DNA from: Fen-999 sp044220545
Lineage (GTDB): Bacteria > Pseudomonadota > Gammaproteobacteria > Burkholderiales > Rhodocyclaceae
Direction: 5' to 3'
Length of the DNA stretch: 64,000 nucleotides
Assembly (NCBI GenBank): GCA_044220545.1
Contig: JBGAQX010000009.1
Location: 1-64,000, forward strand
The notes beneath the pieces were generated by a model, which had not been told where the DNA came from, searched no databases, and worked only from the letters and a program-made list of their open reading frames with translations. Both the position numbers and the translations under genes were made by a program. This document shows, piece by piece, positions 44,991-53,468 of the stretch; within the stretch, counting starts at the first letter, position 1, and each line of letters starts with the position of its first letter.

Positions 44991-45935
44991 ATGAAACGTC
45001 TGATCGTGCTCTTGATGGCTATTTGCTGCGCTGCGGTATCGTCGACTGTCCATGCCGTGGGCCTGCTGCCGGTGCCGGTCCTAAAGAACGTTGGTGTGAC
45101 GGCCGAGACCCGGTACGACGCGGTTACTGGCTTTTTTACCTATGCGTATACGGTCACCAATCCGGTGAGCAACACCGGTGAGATCGACGCGGTATGGCTG
45201 GACATTCTGCATGGGCAAGTGCCGGCGGAACCCTATGACCGCAGTGGCTTGACGATTCCGCAAGGGGGAAATCGCTATGGCTTCGATCAGAAGCTGCCAC
45301 CGCCGTCCTTAGTCCGGCGCTATGGCCTGGACATCCGGCAGTTCGTGCCCTTCGGACAGAACGTGCCGCCCTCGTGGCATGGCGGGCTGGCTTACATCGG
45401 TGCCGCGTCCTTTAGCTCAAGCGCCAAGGCATACGACGTCAAGCCCGGCCAGACGCTCGCGGGCTTCGAAGTGTTCAGCCGGGGCGTACCGACGCTGCGG
45501 AACATGGACTTGGTGCCGAGTTGGGTGCTGCTGGTGGATAGCGAGGACGACGTGACCCATGACGACCGCCAGGCGGCGGGGCAGGTGGAGCGGGACATCC
45601 GGTTTCACACGGTGACGCTCGGCCCGTCCGGTGTGAGGCCCGGGGATATCGAGCACTGGAACCAGGTGCGCGACGACTTGGCTCGCACTGTTCAGTTGGG
45701 CTGGATCACCGATTTGGCCCTGGCAACGACGCTGACCGATCAATTGGCGGCCGCGCGTAGCGCGGTGGATGCGCAGATTCCCTCGAGTGCGCGGGCGCGT
45801 CTGAATGACCTGTTGGCGGCCATCAACGCCATTCGCACCGGTCAGTGCCGCGCGGAAGTCCAAGCCCTGATGCGCTTCAATGCCGAGCAACTGCTGGTGA
45901 ATCTTGATCATGCGGTGATGGGGCGATCTAGGTAG
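44991..45935 (+). CDS. Secreted protein of unknown function
   Basis: 314 residues with a signal peptide (MKRLIVLLMAICCAAVSSTVHA). A beta-rich middle region contains VTNPVSNTGEIDAVWLDI, which resembles extracellular adhesin-like or immunoglobulin-like repeats. The C-terminal helical segment is about 75 residues (ARLNDLLAAINAIRTGQCRAE). An AGAGGAAT ribosome site precedes the ATG. It starts 50 nt after the frameshifted zinc-motif gene and is probably co-transcribed with it. I do not recognise the family. Confidence 0.7.
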   Translation: MKRLIVLLMAICCAAVSSTVHAVGLLPVPVLKNVGVTAETRYDAVTGFFTYAYTVTNPVSNTGEIDAVWLDILHGQVPAEPYDRSGLTIPQGGNRYGFDQKLPPPSLVRRYGLDIRQFVPFGQNVPPSWHGGLAYIGAASFSSSAKAYDVKPGQTLAGFEVFSRGVPTLRNMDLVPSWVLLVDSEDDVTHDDRQAAGQVERDIRFHTVTLGPSGVRPGDIEHWNQVRDDLARTVQLGWITDLALATTLTDQLAAARSAVDAQIPSSARARLNDLLAAINAIRTGQCRAEVQALMRFNAEQLLVNLDHAVMGRSR

Positions 45936-45952
45936 CGAAATGACGGAGCCAA

Positions 45953-46555
45953 TCAACTGAAGCGGTCCGTGACGACAACCTCGCTCATGGGCAACTGTCC
46001 GCCGCGCGGCATCGGTTCCTGAATCCCTTTGCCGATGACGACGAACATGGCGACCACGTGGTCGGCGGGCAGGCCGATGACGCGGCCCACCGCGTCGAAG
46101 TCGAAGCCGTCCATGGGGCCCGACTGGTAGCCCATTTCCTGGGCCGCCAGCATCAGCGTCATGGCCGCGAGGCCGCAGGAGCGCATCGCCTCGTCGCGCT
46201 GTAGCCATTCCCGGCCATCGTAGAACTGCGCCATTGCGCCCACCAGATAGTCCTGCACTTCGGGCGCGTTGCGCCAGTAGCGCGCCGGGTCCCGCTGCCA
46301 GGCTTTGGTGTCGGCGGTCAGCACGATCAGCAGCGAGGCGTCGGTGACTTGGGCCTGATCCCAGGCGGCGGCGCGGATCTGGCGACGCAGTTCCGGGTCG
46401 CGCACCAGTACGAAGCGCCACTGCTGAATGTTCCATGCCGTCGGCGACAGCATGGCCAGGGAGATCAATCTCTCGATCTCCGCTTCACTCATGCGGTGGT
46501 TTGGGTCGTAGCCCTTGATGGCGCGGCGTAGTTCGATGGCTTCGGAAACTTTCAT
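45953..46555 (-). CDS. Nitroreductase-family FMN oxidoreductase
   Basis: A 200-residue flavin enzyme with the N-terminal FMN-binding RRAIKGYDPNHRMSEAEIERL, SPTAWNIQQWRFVLVRDPE and a C-terminal GxG-like region. Family members reduce nitro groups, quinones or other electrophiles with NAD(P)H. Last gene of a tetR-AhpD-like-nitroreductase set, 15 nt after the AhpD-like gene. The context suggests an inducible response to electrophiles or nitro compounds, like NemR-controlled systems. Confidence 0.87.
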   Translation of the reverse strand: MKVSEAIELRRAIKGYDPNHRMSEAEIERLISLAMLSPTAWNIQQWRFVLVRDPELRRQIRAAAWDQAQVTDASLLIVLTADTKAWQRDPARYWRNAPEVQDYLVGAMAQFYDGREWLQRDEAMRSCGLAAMTLMLAAQEMGYQSGPMDGFDFDAVGRVIGLPADHVVAMFVVIGKGIQEPMPRGGQLPMSEVVVTDRFS

Positions 46556-46570
46556 TATCTTCCCCCCGGT

Positions 46571-47104
46571 TCAGAAGTCGTTTTCGATCTTGAAGGTATT
46601 GAACAGGATGTCCACGGCGACATTGCGCGCGCCGTGGTTGACGGCGTCGAGGATGTCCCGGTCGGTCCAGCCCATGGCGCGCAGGGCGTCCAGGTCGCCG
46701 GTGTTCACGGCCTTGGGCGTCTTGGTCGCCTTGAGCACGAACAGCAGCATGGCCTTGTCCTGGTCGGAAAGCGCCGAATCGGCCGGGTTGCGCTTGGCGG
46801 CCGCCGTTTGTTCGGGCGTGAACCCGGCGCGCTGGATGAGCATGGCCTCGTTCATGCCGATGCAGTACGCGCAGTCGTTGTCCTGCGAGACCAGCATGCG
46901 GATGGACGCCAGCAACGGAAAGCTAAGAGTGGGGTGCTGGAAGTAGTAGCCGATGTGTTGCCACTGCATGGCCAGGACGTCCGGACTGGCGCTGTACAGT
47001 TTCATGGCGTTGGGCAGCCGGCCCAGGGCCTGCTCCACCTGCGCATAGACTTGCGCCACCTGGCCGGTGGCTTCGCTCGGTGCGACGGTCGAAATGATGC
47101 TCAT
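46571..47104 (-). CDS. AhpD-like (carboxymuconolactone decarboxylase fold) protein
   Basis: A 177-residue protein of the alkylhydroperoxidase AhpD/CMD family. The CxxC motif is in DNDCAYCIGMNEAML, followed by the conserved downstream histidine context. It probably has thiol-dependent peroxidase or disulfide activity. A palindromic operator lies 20 nt upstream of its start, between it and tetR, so the enzymes can be controlled separately from the repressor. Confidence 0.85.
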   Translation of the reverse strand: MSIISTVAPSEATGQVAQVYAQVEQALGRLPNAMKLYSASPDVLAMQWQHIGYYFQHPTLSFPLLASIRMLVSQDNDCAYCIGMNEAMLIQRAGFTPEQTAAAKRNPADSALSDQDKAMLLFVLKATKTPKAVNTGDLDALRAMGWTDRDILDAVNHGARNVAVDILFNTFKIENDF

Positions 47105-47124
47105 GGCGTCTCTCCTTGGTTAGC

Positions 47125-47146
47125 ACATACCGACCATTCGGTATGT
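47125..47146. promoter_or_regulatory. TetR operator upstream of the AhpD-like gene
   Basis: ACATACCGA (47125-47133) and TCGGTATGT (47138-47146) form a perfect 9-bp inverted repeat with a 4-nt centre, just ahead of the AhpD-like gene. The core CATACC/GGTATG words recur upstream of the tetR gene. Confidence 0.75.
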
Positions 47147-47164
47147 TTGCGGCAAAAACAAATT

Positions 47165-47776
47165 TCAGAGGGTGGGGCGGGTCATCAGTCCCTTCACGTA
47201 GCCCTGCAACTGCGTCATGCACAGGGCAAAACCCTCGGGCGATTGCAGGCTTTTGGCGATACCGATGCAGCCTTCCCAGGCGGACACTATGAACAGCGCC
47301 GCCGCCCGGCAATCGACGTCGGCGCGCAGCCCGCCGGCCTCCTGGCCACGGCGCAGGGCGTCCTCGACGACCCGGCCCCAGGTGCCGAGGATGCCGTTGA
47401 GCCGTGTCTTGAACGACTCGTCCAAAGGACTCATCTCCTGCATCAGGTTGTTGAGCGGGCAGCCGAGCTTGACGAATTCCGGATCGCGATTCGCGCCGAT
47501 TTCGCCGATCGCCCGCAACAACTCGTCGATGGGGTCCGCGCTTTCGCGCACCCGCCGAAAGACAAGGTCCTCCAGGCGCGCGCCGATGACCTCGTCGATG
47601 ACAGCCAGGCCCAGGTCCTGCTTGTTCGGGAAATGGTGGTAGAGCGCGCCCTTGGTCAGGCCGGTATCCTGGAGGATATTGGCGATGCTCGCCGCCTGGT
47701 AGCCATGGCGATGGATCTCGCAGAACGCGGCGTTGAGCAGCTTTTCGCGGGTCAGATCGGTCTGTTTGGCGGTCAT
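47165..47776 (-). CDS. TetR-family repressor, NemR/AcuR-like
   Basis: 203 residues with an N-terminal TetR helix-turn-helix (REKLLNAAFCEIHRHGYQAASIANI, TKGALYHHFPNKQDL) and a ligand-binding C-terminus. LGCPLNNL places a cysteine near residue 107, where NemR carries its electrophile-sensing cysteine. The start MTAKQTDL at 47776 is preferred over an ATG at 47812 because the longer form would overlap the operator palindrome. Likely autorepressor and repressor of the two enzymes downstream. Confidence 0.85.
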   Translation of the reverse strand: MTAKQTDLTREKLLNAAFCEIHRHGYQAASIANILQDTGLTKGALYHHFPNKQDLGLAVIDEVIGARLEDLVFRRVRESADPIDELLRAIGEIGANRDPEFVKLGCPLNNLMQEMSPLDESFKTRLNGILGTWGRVVEDALRRGQEAGGLRADVDCRAAALFIVSAWEGCIGIAKSLQSPEGFALCMTQLQGYVKGLMTRPTL

Positions 47777-47786
47777 GCCGGCATTA

Positions 47787-47802
47787 CATACCAACCGGTA
47801 TG
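47787..47802. promoter_or_regulatory. TetR operator upstream of the tetR gene
   Basis: CATACC-AACC-GGTATG is a 6-bp inverted repeat ending 10 nt upstream of the repressor start. The half-sites are identical to those in the second operator at 47125-47146, but the spacing is 4 rather than 8. Confidence 0.7.
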
Positions 47803-47851
47803 AATGTGTCAAGCGCCATTGTGGCAGAACTCCCGGGGGCGGCCGGCCGGC

Positions 47852-48322
47852 TCACGACAGCAGCGCGGCCAGCTTCTCTTCCAGTTCCTTGCTTCTCTTA
47901 CGACCTTCCGGCGTAAGTTGCATGGAGTCGCGCCAGCCCACGTAGTGGCCGCGCAAGTCCTCGAGGGTCCTGGCCGTCTCCAGCTTTTCAATGAGCCCCG
48001 AACCGAACACGCCGAGAAAGGCATTGACCGTGTTCAACATGAAGTTGTGGGCCATCTCGAACCGTTTGGCCGCATCGACGACCGGTTGCCCGGCACGCTC
48101 CGGCTTGGCGACGGCCAGCGGGGCGATGAAGCCCTCGGCAAGCAGTTTGTCGAGCATCGCGGGAACGTTCTCACCGGTGATCATGGCGGCAAGACTGGCG
48201 GAGTTTCGCGACCCGTCGATCATGATGAGCAGCCGCCGCTCGCGCTGCGAAATGTTGTGCGTTCGCTGCGCAACCTCCTCGATACCCTTGGGGGTTTTGA
48301 CGCAAACCCTTGCCTCGTCCAT
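47852..48322 (-). CDS. Unknown protein, possible winged-helix N-terminus
   Basis: A 156-residue cytoplasmic protein that I do not assign to a named family. The first 80 residues (KGIEEVAQRTHNISQRERRLLIMIDGSRNSASLAAMI) look like a small winged-helix module. The C-terminal half is helical and charged, ending in a coiled segment (RKRSKELEEKLAALL). The start at 48322 has an ideal GGAGG ribosome site 5 nt upstream; an ATG at 48376 has none. No operon partner is obvious. Confidence 0.65.
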   Translation of the reverse strand: MDEARVCVKTPKGIEEVAQRTHNISQRERRLLIMIDGSRNSASLAAMITGENVPAMLDKLLAEGFIAPLAVAKPERAGQPVVDAAKRFEMAHNFMLNTVNAFLGVFGSGLIEKLETARTLEDLRGHYVGWRDSMQLTPEGRKRSKELEEKLAALLS

Positions 48323-48501
48323 ATCCGCCTCCCGGTGGCCAGCCAACGACGTGGCGAGCAACCTGCCTGATGTCATAGTGGGGCGGAATCCTACTGCGAG
48401 ACCCTTGCGGCGGCCTTACGGTCCTCCGGGGCTGCGCGCGGGGCTGTCCGGCGTGTTGGTGACGGGAATGATGGGAAGTGGCGGTGTCTTGCCGATGGGC
48501 G

Positions 48502-48873
48502 TCACTGGCGCCCAGCCTCGTGCGCCCAGCCATTTTTGTCCGCGATGGCCTTGAGTCGCTTGTCCCGCGTCCATAGTCGCGCGCCGTGCATGACCGTCGC
48601 GGCGAGCAGGTGGGTATCGATATAGCCGATGCCGCGAGCGAATAGTCGTTGCCGTTCGATGAAGAACAATGCTTCGTCTTCGGTGGCGGTGGTCAGTCGG
48701 GGCAGGGATTTCAGCAAGGCGAGAACTTCGGCGCGGTTGCGGAGACTGCCGCAAGCCAGTTCGCCGATCACGAAGTCGTGGCAGGCGACGGCGTTGCTTT
48801 CCAGCAGTGTCGCCAGTGCGGGGTTGCCGCTGCGCAAATGGTCGATCCAGATCGATGTGTCGACCAGGATCAC
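48502..48873 (-). CDS. vapC: VapC-type PIN-domain toxin
   Basis: A 123-residue PIN-domain ribonuclease. Acidic active-site residues are visible in ILVDTSIWIDHL (D4), FVIGELACG (E), GIGYIDTHLLAA (D) and LWTRDKRL (D). Full-length frame and overlap with its antitoxin by 4 nt, antitoxin gene first. RNA target is unknown. Confidence 0.9.
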   Translation of the reverse strand: MILVDTSIWIDHLRSGNPALATLLESNAVACHDFVIGELACGSLRNRAEVLALLKSLPRLTTATEDEALFFIERQRLFARGIGYIDTHLLAATVMHGARLWTRDKRLKAIADKNGWAHEAGRQ

Positions 48874-49067
48874 TTGCCGCCCTCGCGGCGGCGGGCAATG
48901 TCCTGCAATTGGGGTTCGCTGCCACCCAGGCGCGCCAGGCGGCGCGCGCTTTCGCGCTGGATCAGGGCGGTGAGCGCTTCTTTGAGCAGGGCGCTGCGTT
49001 CCTGTACGCCGGAGAGCAATTGGGCCCGGTCAACCAGTGCCTCGTCGAGCGTAACGGTGGTGCGCAT
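48870..49067 (-). CDS. vapB: VapB-type antitoxin (ribbon-helix-helix)
   Basis: A 65-residue antitoxin of the Arc/MetJ-like VapB group, starting MRTTVTLDEALVDRAQLLSG, a typical N-terminal DNA-binding strand and helix. Upstream in-frame methionines at 49085 and beyond give no family sequence. The C-terminal charged tail would wrap the toxin. Coupled to vapC by a 4-nt overlap. Confidence 0.87.
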   Translation of the reverse strand: MRTTVTLDEALVDRAQLLSGVQERSALLKEALTALIQRESARRLARLGGSEPQLQDIARRREGGK

Positions 49068-49157
49068 GAGCAATCGTCCAGTGGGTGAGCGCATCAAATA
49101 TAGCATCAACTGACGGCATAACAGGTGCTCCAGGAGGGTTGCTTGACGCGGCCCGAC

Positions 49158-49841
49158 TTACTCCTCGCCGATAACGCGATAGACCAGCGCGCCGAGGGCC
49201 GCGCCGAGGATGGGCGCCAGCCAGAACAGCCAGAGCTGGTCCAGCGCCCAATCGCCGACGAACAGGGCGACGCCGGTGCTGCGGGCGGGGTTTACCGAGG
49301 TGTTGGTGACGGGAATGCTGATCAGGTGGACCAGGGTGAGGCCGAGGCCGATGGCCAGCGGGGCGAAGCCTTGCGGCGCCCGCTGGTCGGTGGCGCCGAG
49401 GATGATCAGCAGGAACATCATGGTCATGATGACTTCGGTGATCAGGGCCGGAATCATGCCGTAGCCGCCGGGCGAATGGGCGCCGTAGCCATTGGCGGCG
49501 AAACCCGCCGAAAGATCGAAGCCGGCCTTGCCGGTGGCGATGACATAGAGAACACCGGCCGCGACCACGGCGCCGGCCACCTGGGCGACGATGTAAGGCA
49601 GCAGGCGGCCGGCCGGGAAACGGCCGCCGAGCCAGAGGCCGATAGACACGGCGGGGTTCAGGTGGCAGCCGGAGATGTGGCCGATCGCGTAGGCCATGGT
49701 CACGACGGTCAGGCCGAAGGCGAGCGACACGCCCAGCAGGCCGATGCCGACGCCCGGGAATGCCGCCGCCAGCACGGCGCTGCCGCATCCGCCGAGCACC
49801 AGCCAGAAGGTACCGAAAAACTCCGCGCCGAGCTGTTTCAT
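49158..49841 (-). CDS. aqpZ: Aquaporin Z
   Basis: Water channel of the inner membrane, 227 residues, six transmembrane helices and two half-helices. The two NPA boxes are HLNPAVS and SVNPARS. The start MKQLGAEFFGTFWLVLGGCG at 49841 has an AGGAGAG ribosome site; a longer frame upstream has no family sequence. Stands alone, divergent from iorA with a 278-nt gap. Confidence 0.96.
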   Translation of the reverse strand: MKQLGAEFFGTFWLVLGGCGSAVLAAAFPGVGIGLLGVSLAFGLTVVTMAYAIGHISGCHLNPAVSIGLWLGGRFPAGRLLPYIVAQVAGAVVAAGVLYVIATGKAGFDLSAGFAANGYGAHSPGGYGMIPALITEVIMTMMFLLIILGATDQRAPQGFAPLAIGLGLTLVHLISIPVTNTSVNPARSTGVALFVGDWALDQLWLFWLAPILGAALGALVYRVIGEE

Positions 49842-50060
49842 GACTTCTCTCCTTCGCAAAACGATGGCCCGATCCCGGGCCGGTTGGCGGGACTTATGCC
49901 CTTCCACTACTCGTTCCGCATTCTAGGCGGCCGCCGTCGGACCGAAAGTCAAGAAATGTGTCTACCGCCCTGTCTTCGTCAGGGTCTTGACGCCTCGCCA
50001 GTGGGCTGGACGCCGGCTGGGGGAAGCCGGATAATTCGCCCTCCTTGACAGGAATCATTC

Positions 50061-50090
50061 GGCTATCCGGCGAAACGGCTTAGCCTTTTT
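50061..50090 (+). terminator. Terminator-like hairpin in the iorA leader
   Basis: GGCTA (50061-50065) and TAGCC (50081-50085) enclose an inner CCG/CGG pair and a GCGAAA loop, followed at once by T5. It lies 30 nt before the iorA start, and no plus-strand gene precedes it. It therefore looks like a leader attenuator rather than a gene end. A TTGACA (50045-50050) just upstream could be a -35 element, but no matched -10 was found. Confidence 0.5.
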
Positions 50091-50119
50091 CATTCCAATA
50101 ACGAGAGTGTGAGAACCCC

Positions 50120-51979
50120 ATGGCCGCTGTCATGCCCGCGCCGAGCAATGCCCGGCTTCTGCTATCCGGCAACGAAGCCGTTGCCCGTGCCGTCTGGGAG
50201 TCCGGTTGCCGCGTGGCCGCCGCCTATCCCGGCACGCCGTCCACCGAAATGCTGGAAGTCATTTCGACCTACCCGGACATCTACGCCGAATGGTCGGTGA
50301 ACGAGAAGGTGTCGCTGGAGGTGGCCATCGGCGCCGCCTTCGCCGGTTCCCGTTCCTTCTGCGCCATGAAGCACGTAGGGATGAACGTCGCCTCCGACGC
50401 GCTGATGACGCTGACGCTGACCGGTGTGGTTGGTGGCCTGGTCATCGCCATCGCCGACGACGTCGGCCTCTCGTCGTCGCAGAACGAGCAGGATTCGCGC
50501 TATTGGGGCCGCTTCGCGCATGTGCCGATGTTCGAGCCGGCCGATTCGCAGGAAGCCTACGAGATGACCAAACTCGGCTTCGACTTCTCGGAGAAGTTCC
50601 AGGTGCCGGTGATCCTGCGCATGACGACACGCATCAATCACGTCAAGGGTCTGGTCACGGTCGGCGAGCGGGTGGCCCACGTCGCCCCCGGCTTCAAGAA
50701 GGAGTCGTCGCGCTGGGTGATGACGCCGGCCGGCGCCGGCAAGCGCATCCCCATGATGTTCGAGCGCGACAAGGTGCTGCGCGCCGAGGCCGAAGCTTCC
50801 CCGCTCAACATCGTCGACACGGGCGGCGACCGGCGTGTCGGCTTCGTGGCCTCCGGCCCGGCCTGGATGCATGTCCGCGAATCCTTCCCCGCGGCGCCAG
50901 TGCTGAAGCTGGGTTTCTCCTGTCCGGTGCCGCTGGAAAAGATTCGCGCCTTCGCCGCGACGGTGGACAGGTTGGTGGTCGTCGAGGAAGTCGAGCCGCT
51001 GGTCGAGAACGAGCTGAAGGCCGCCGGCATCGACTGCCACGGCAAGGACATCCTGCCGCGCCAGGGTGAACTGGCGCCCAACGTCCTCAAGCCGGCGATC
51101 GCCAGGCTGCTCGGCGAGCCGGTGCCGGAAGGCATCGTGCCGCCGGCGAAGGTGTTTCCCCGGCCGCCGACCATGTGCGTCGCCTGCCCGCATCTCGGCG
51201 TCTATTACACGCTGGCGCAGATCAAGAACATCACCATCTCCGGCGACATCGGCTGCTATACCCTCGGCGCCGGCCATCCCTGGAACGCGCTCGACACGAC
51301 GATCTCCATGGGGGCCTCGATGGGCATCGCGCTCGGCCTCGACAAAGGTCGGGGCGAAACCGATCAGGACAAGCGCATCGTCGCCGTGATCGGCGACTCG
51401 ACCTTCCTGCACATGGGAATGCAAGGCCTGCTCGACATGGTGTACAACGGCGGCAACGTCACCGTGCTGCTGCTCGACAACCGCGCCGTGGGCATGACCG
51501 GCGGCCAGGCCAACCCGGGTTCCGGCAAGGGCATCCATGGCCAGGAGACGCCGCGGGTCGATTTCGCCAAGCTGGTCGAGTCGCTGGGCGTAAAGAAGGA
51601 ACGCATCCACGTCGTCGATCCCTACCAGTTGCCGGTACTGTTCAAGACCATCCGCGAGGAGTTGAAGGTGCCCGAGGTGTCGGTGATCATCACCGACCAG
51701 CCGTGCGTGCTGATCGACGACTACAAGAAGCAGAAGCCGTTCGAAGTCCTCGACGACAAGTGCACCGGCTGCGGCAACTGCGTCGATGTCGGCTGCCCGG
51801 CGATTCACGTCACCCGCCGAGAAAAGGCCATCAAGCCCTCGGGCAAGGAAGTCGAATTGCAGTTCGTCACCATCGAGACCACCGCCTGCACCGGCTGCGG
51901 CCTCTGCGTGCAGCCGTGCGCGCCGGACGCCATCGTCACCGCCGACCTGACCAAGCCGATGCGGCTGGTTCGGCACTGA
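50120..51979 (+). CDS. iorA: Indolepyruvate:ferredoxin oxidoreductase, alpha subunit
   Basis: A 619-residue TPP and Fe-S enzyme subunit that oxidatively decarboxylates aryl pyruvates (from aromatic amino acids) to aryl-acetyl-CoA, reducing ferredoxin. The C-terminal ferredoxin domain has CTGCGNCVDVGCP and CTGCGLCVQPCAPD. The TPP region includes SGDIGCYTLGAGHPW and VIGDSTFLHMGMQG. It starts the iorA-iorB-folD-purE-tsaC gene run. Confidence 0.95.
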   Translation: MAAVMPAPSNARLLLSGNEAVARAVWESGCRVAAAYPGTPSTEMLEVISTYPDIYAEWSVNEKVSLEVAIGAAFAGSRSFCAMKHVGMNVASDALMTLTLTGVVGGLVIAIADDVGLSSSQNEQDSRYWGRFAHVPMFEPADSQEAYEMTKLGFDFSEKFQVPVILRMTTRINHVKGLVTVGERVAHVAPGFKKESSRWVMTPAGAGKRIPMMFERDKVLRAEAEASPLNIVDTGGDRRVGFVASGPAWMHVRESFPAAPVLKLGFSCPVPLEKIRAFAATVDRLVVVEEVEPLVENELKAAGIDCHGKDILPRQGELAPNVLKPAIARLLGEPVPEGIVPPAKVFPRPPTMCVACPHLGVYYTLAQIKNITISGDIGCYTLGAGHPWNALDTTISMGASMGIALGLDKGRGETDQDKRIVAVIGDSTFLHMGMQGLLDMVYNGGNVTVLLLDNRAVGMTGGQANPGSGKGIHGQETPRVDFAKLVESLGVKKERIHVVDPYQLPVLFKTIREELKVPEVSVIITDQPCVLIDDYKKQKPFEVLDDKCTGCGNCVDVGCPAIHVTRREKAIKPSGKEVELQFVTIETTACTGCGLCVQPCAPDAIVTADLTKPMRLVRH

Positions 51980-51990
51980 AAGAAATCGCA

Positions 51991-52617
51991 ATGACTGAAC
52001 AGAACATCACCAACATCCTCGTCGTCGGCATCGGTGGCCAGGGGGTCATGACCGCCACCGAAATCCTCGCCGAGGCCGCCATCGCGCTCGGCCACGACGC
52101 CAAGAAGACCGAGGTCGCCGGCATGGCGCAGCGCGGCGGCGTGGTCTCCTCGCATCTGCGCTTTGGTCCCAAGGTGCTGTCGCCGCAGATCATGGCCGGC
52201 ACGGCCGACCTGCTGGTCGGCTTCGAGTCGGCCGAGACGCTGCGCTGGTGCCACTATCTCAAGCCGGGCGGTCTGGTGCTGATGAACACCGCGCGGCTGG
52301 TGCCACCGGTGGTCGATCTGGGCCTCTACGACTATCCCGCCGATCCGCTGGCTGAGATTCGCGCCCGCGGCTACCCGGTGCATGCCTTCGACGCCATGGC
52401 CATCGCGCTGGAACTCGGCGACGTGCGGCTGGGCAACACGGTGATGCTCGGCGCCATGGCCGACCACCTGCCCTTCCCGCCGGAGGTGTTGCTGGAGGCG
52501 ATTCTCAAGCGCTTCGCGGCACGCAAGCCGCACATGGTCGAGGTCAACCGCAAGGCCTTCGAGGCCGGCCGGGCCGCCGACAAGGCATCGGCGCATCACG
52601 AGGAGGCAACGGCATGA
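51991..52617 (+). CDS. iorB: Indolepyruvate:ferredoxin oxidoreductase, beta subunit
   Basis: A 208-residue partner of IorA, with N-terminal ILVVGIGGQGVMTATEILAEAA (same fold as PorG) and GMAQRGGVVSSHLRFG. It lies 11 nt after iorA, and its stop overlaps the folD start (ATGA). This is the second ferredoxin-linked 2-oxoacid oxidoreductase in the window. Confidence 0.94.
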   Translation: MTEQNITNILVVGIGGQGVMTATEILAEAAIALGHDAKKTEVAGMAQRGGVVSSHLRFGPKVLSPQIMAGTADLLVGFESAETLRWCHYLKPGGLVLMNTARLVPPVVDLGLYDYPADPLAEIRARGYPVHAFDAMAIALELGDVRLGNTVMLGAMADHLPFPPEVLLEAILKRFAARKPHMVEVNRKAFEAGRAADKASAHHEEATA

Positions 52618-53468
52618 CAGCCCGCATTCTGGATGGCAATGCCCTGGCGGCGACGGTGCGCGAACATCTGGCGGCCCGCGCCGCCGCGCTCAAGGCCACG
52701 CGTGGTGTCACCCCATGTCTGGCCGTGATTCTGGTCGGCGAGGACCCGGCCTCGAGCGTCTATGTGCGCAACAAGGTGGCGGCTTGCGAAAAGGCGGGCT
52801 TCCGCTCGATCCGGGAGACCTACCCGGCCAACGTCGAGCCCGTCGAGGTGCTGGCCAAGATCGCCGAGCTGAACGCCGACCCGGCCGTGCACGGCATCCT
52901 GGTGCAGTTGCCGCTGCCGAAACACTTCGATGCCGAAGCGGTGCTCGAAGCCATCGCGCCCGACAAGGACGTGGATGGCTTCCATGCCGAGAACGTCGGC
53001 GCCCTGATGCAGGGCAACCCGCGCTTCATTCCCTGCACGCCCTACGGCGTGATGAAGATGCTGGAGTCGGAGAACGTGCCGCTGAAAGGCGCCGAGGCGG
53101 TGATCGTCGGCCGCAGCAACATCGTCGGCAAGCCGATGGCCATGCTGTTGCTGGCGCAGAGCTGTACCGTCACCGTCTGCCATTCGCAGTCCACGGATCT
53201 GGCCTTTCATACCCGCCGCGCGGACATCCTGGTCGCGGCCGTCGGCCGGGCGAAGATGATCACCGGCGACATGATCAAGCCGGGCGCCACCGTCATCGAC
53301 GTCGGCATCAACCGCCAGGCCGATGGCAAGCTGTGCGGCGACGTCGATTTCGCGTCGGCCAAGGAAGTGGCCGGTCTGATCACGCCGGTGCCGGGAGGCG
53401 TCGGGCCGATGACCATCACCATGCTGCTGGCCAATACCCTCGAATCCGCGGAGAGAACGCTGAAATGA
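52614..53468 (+). CDS. folD: Methylenetetrahydrofolate dehydrogenase/cyclohydrolase
   Basis: Bifunctional one-carbon enzyme (284 residues), supplying 10-formyl-tetrahydrofolate. The catalytic region has KVAACEKAGFRS, the NADP-binding VGRSNIVGKPMAMLL motif, and PVPGGVGPMTITMLL near the end. Overlaps iorB and purE by 4 nt each. The downstream partner purE uses related purine-pathway carbon, so coupling is metabolically sensible. Confidence 0.97.
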   Translation: MTARILDGNALAATVREHLAARAAALKATRGVTPCLAVILVGEDPASSVYVRNKVAACEKAGFRSIRETYPANVEPVEVLAKIAELNADPAVHGILVQLPLPKHFDAEAVLEAIAPDKDVDGFHAENVGALMQGNPRFIPCTPYGVMKMLESENVPLKGAEAVIVGRSNIVGKPMAMLLLAQSCTVTVCHSQSTDLAFHTRRADILVAAVGRAKMITGDMIKPGATVIDVGINRQADGKLCGDVDFASAKEVAGLITPVPGGVGPMTITMLLANTLESAERTLK

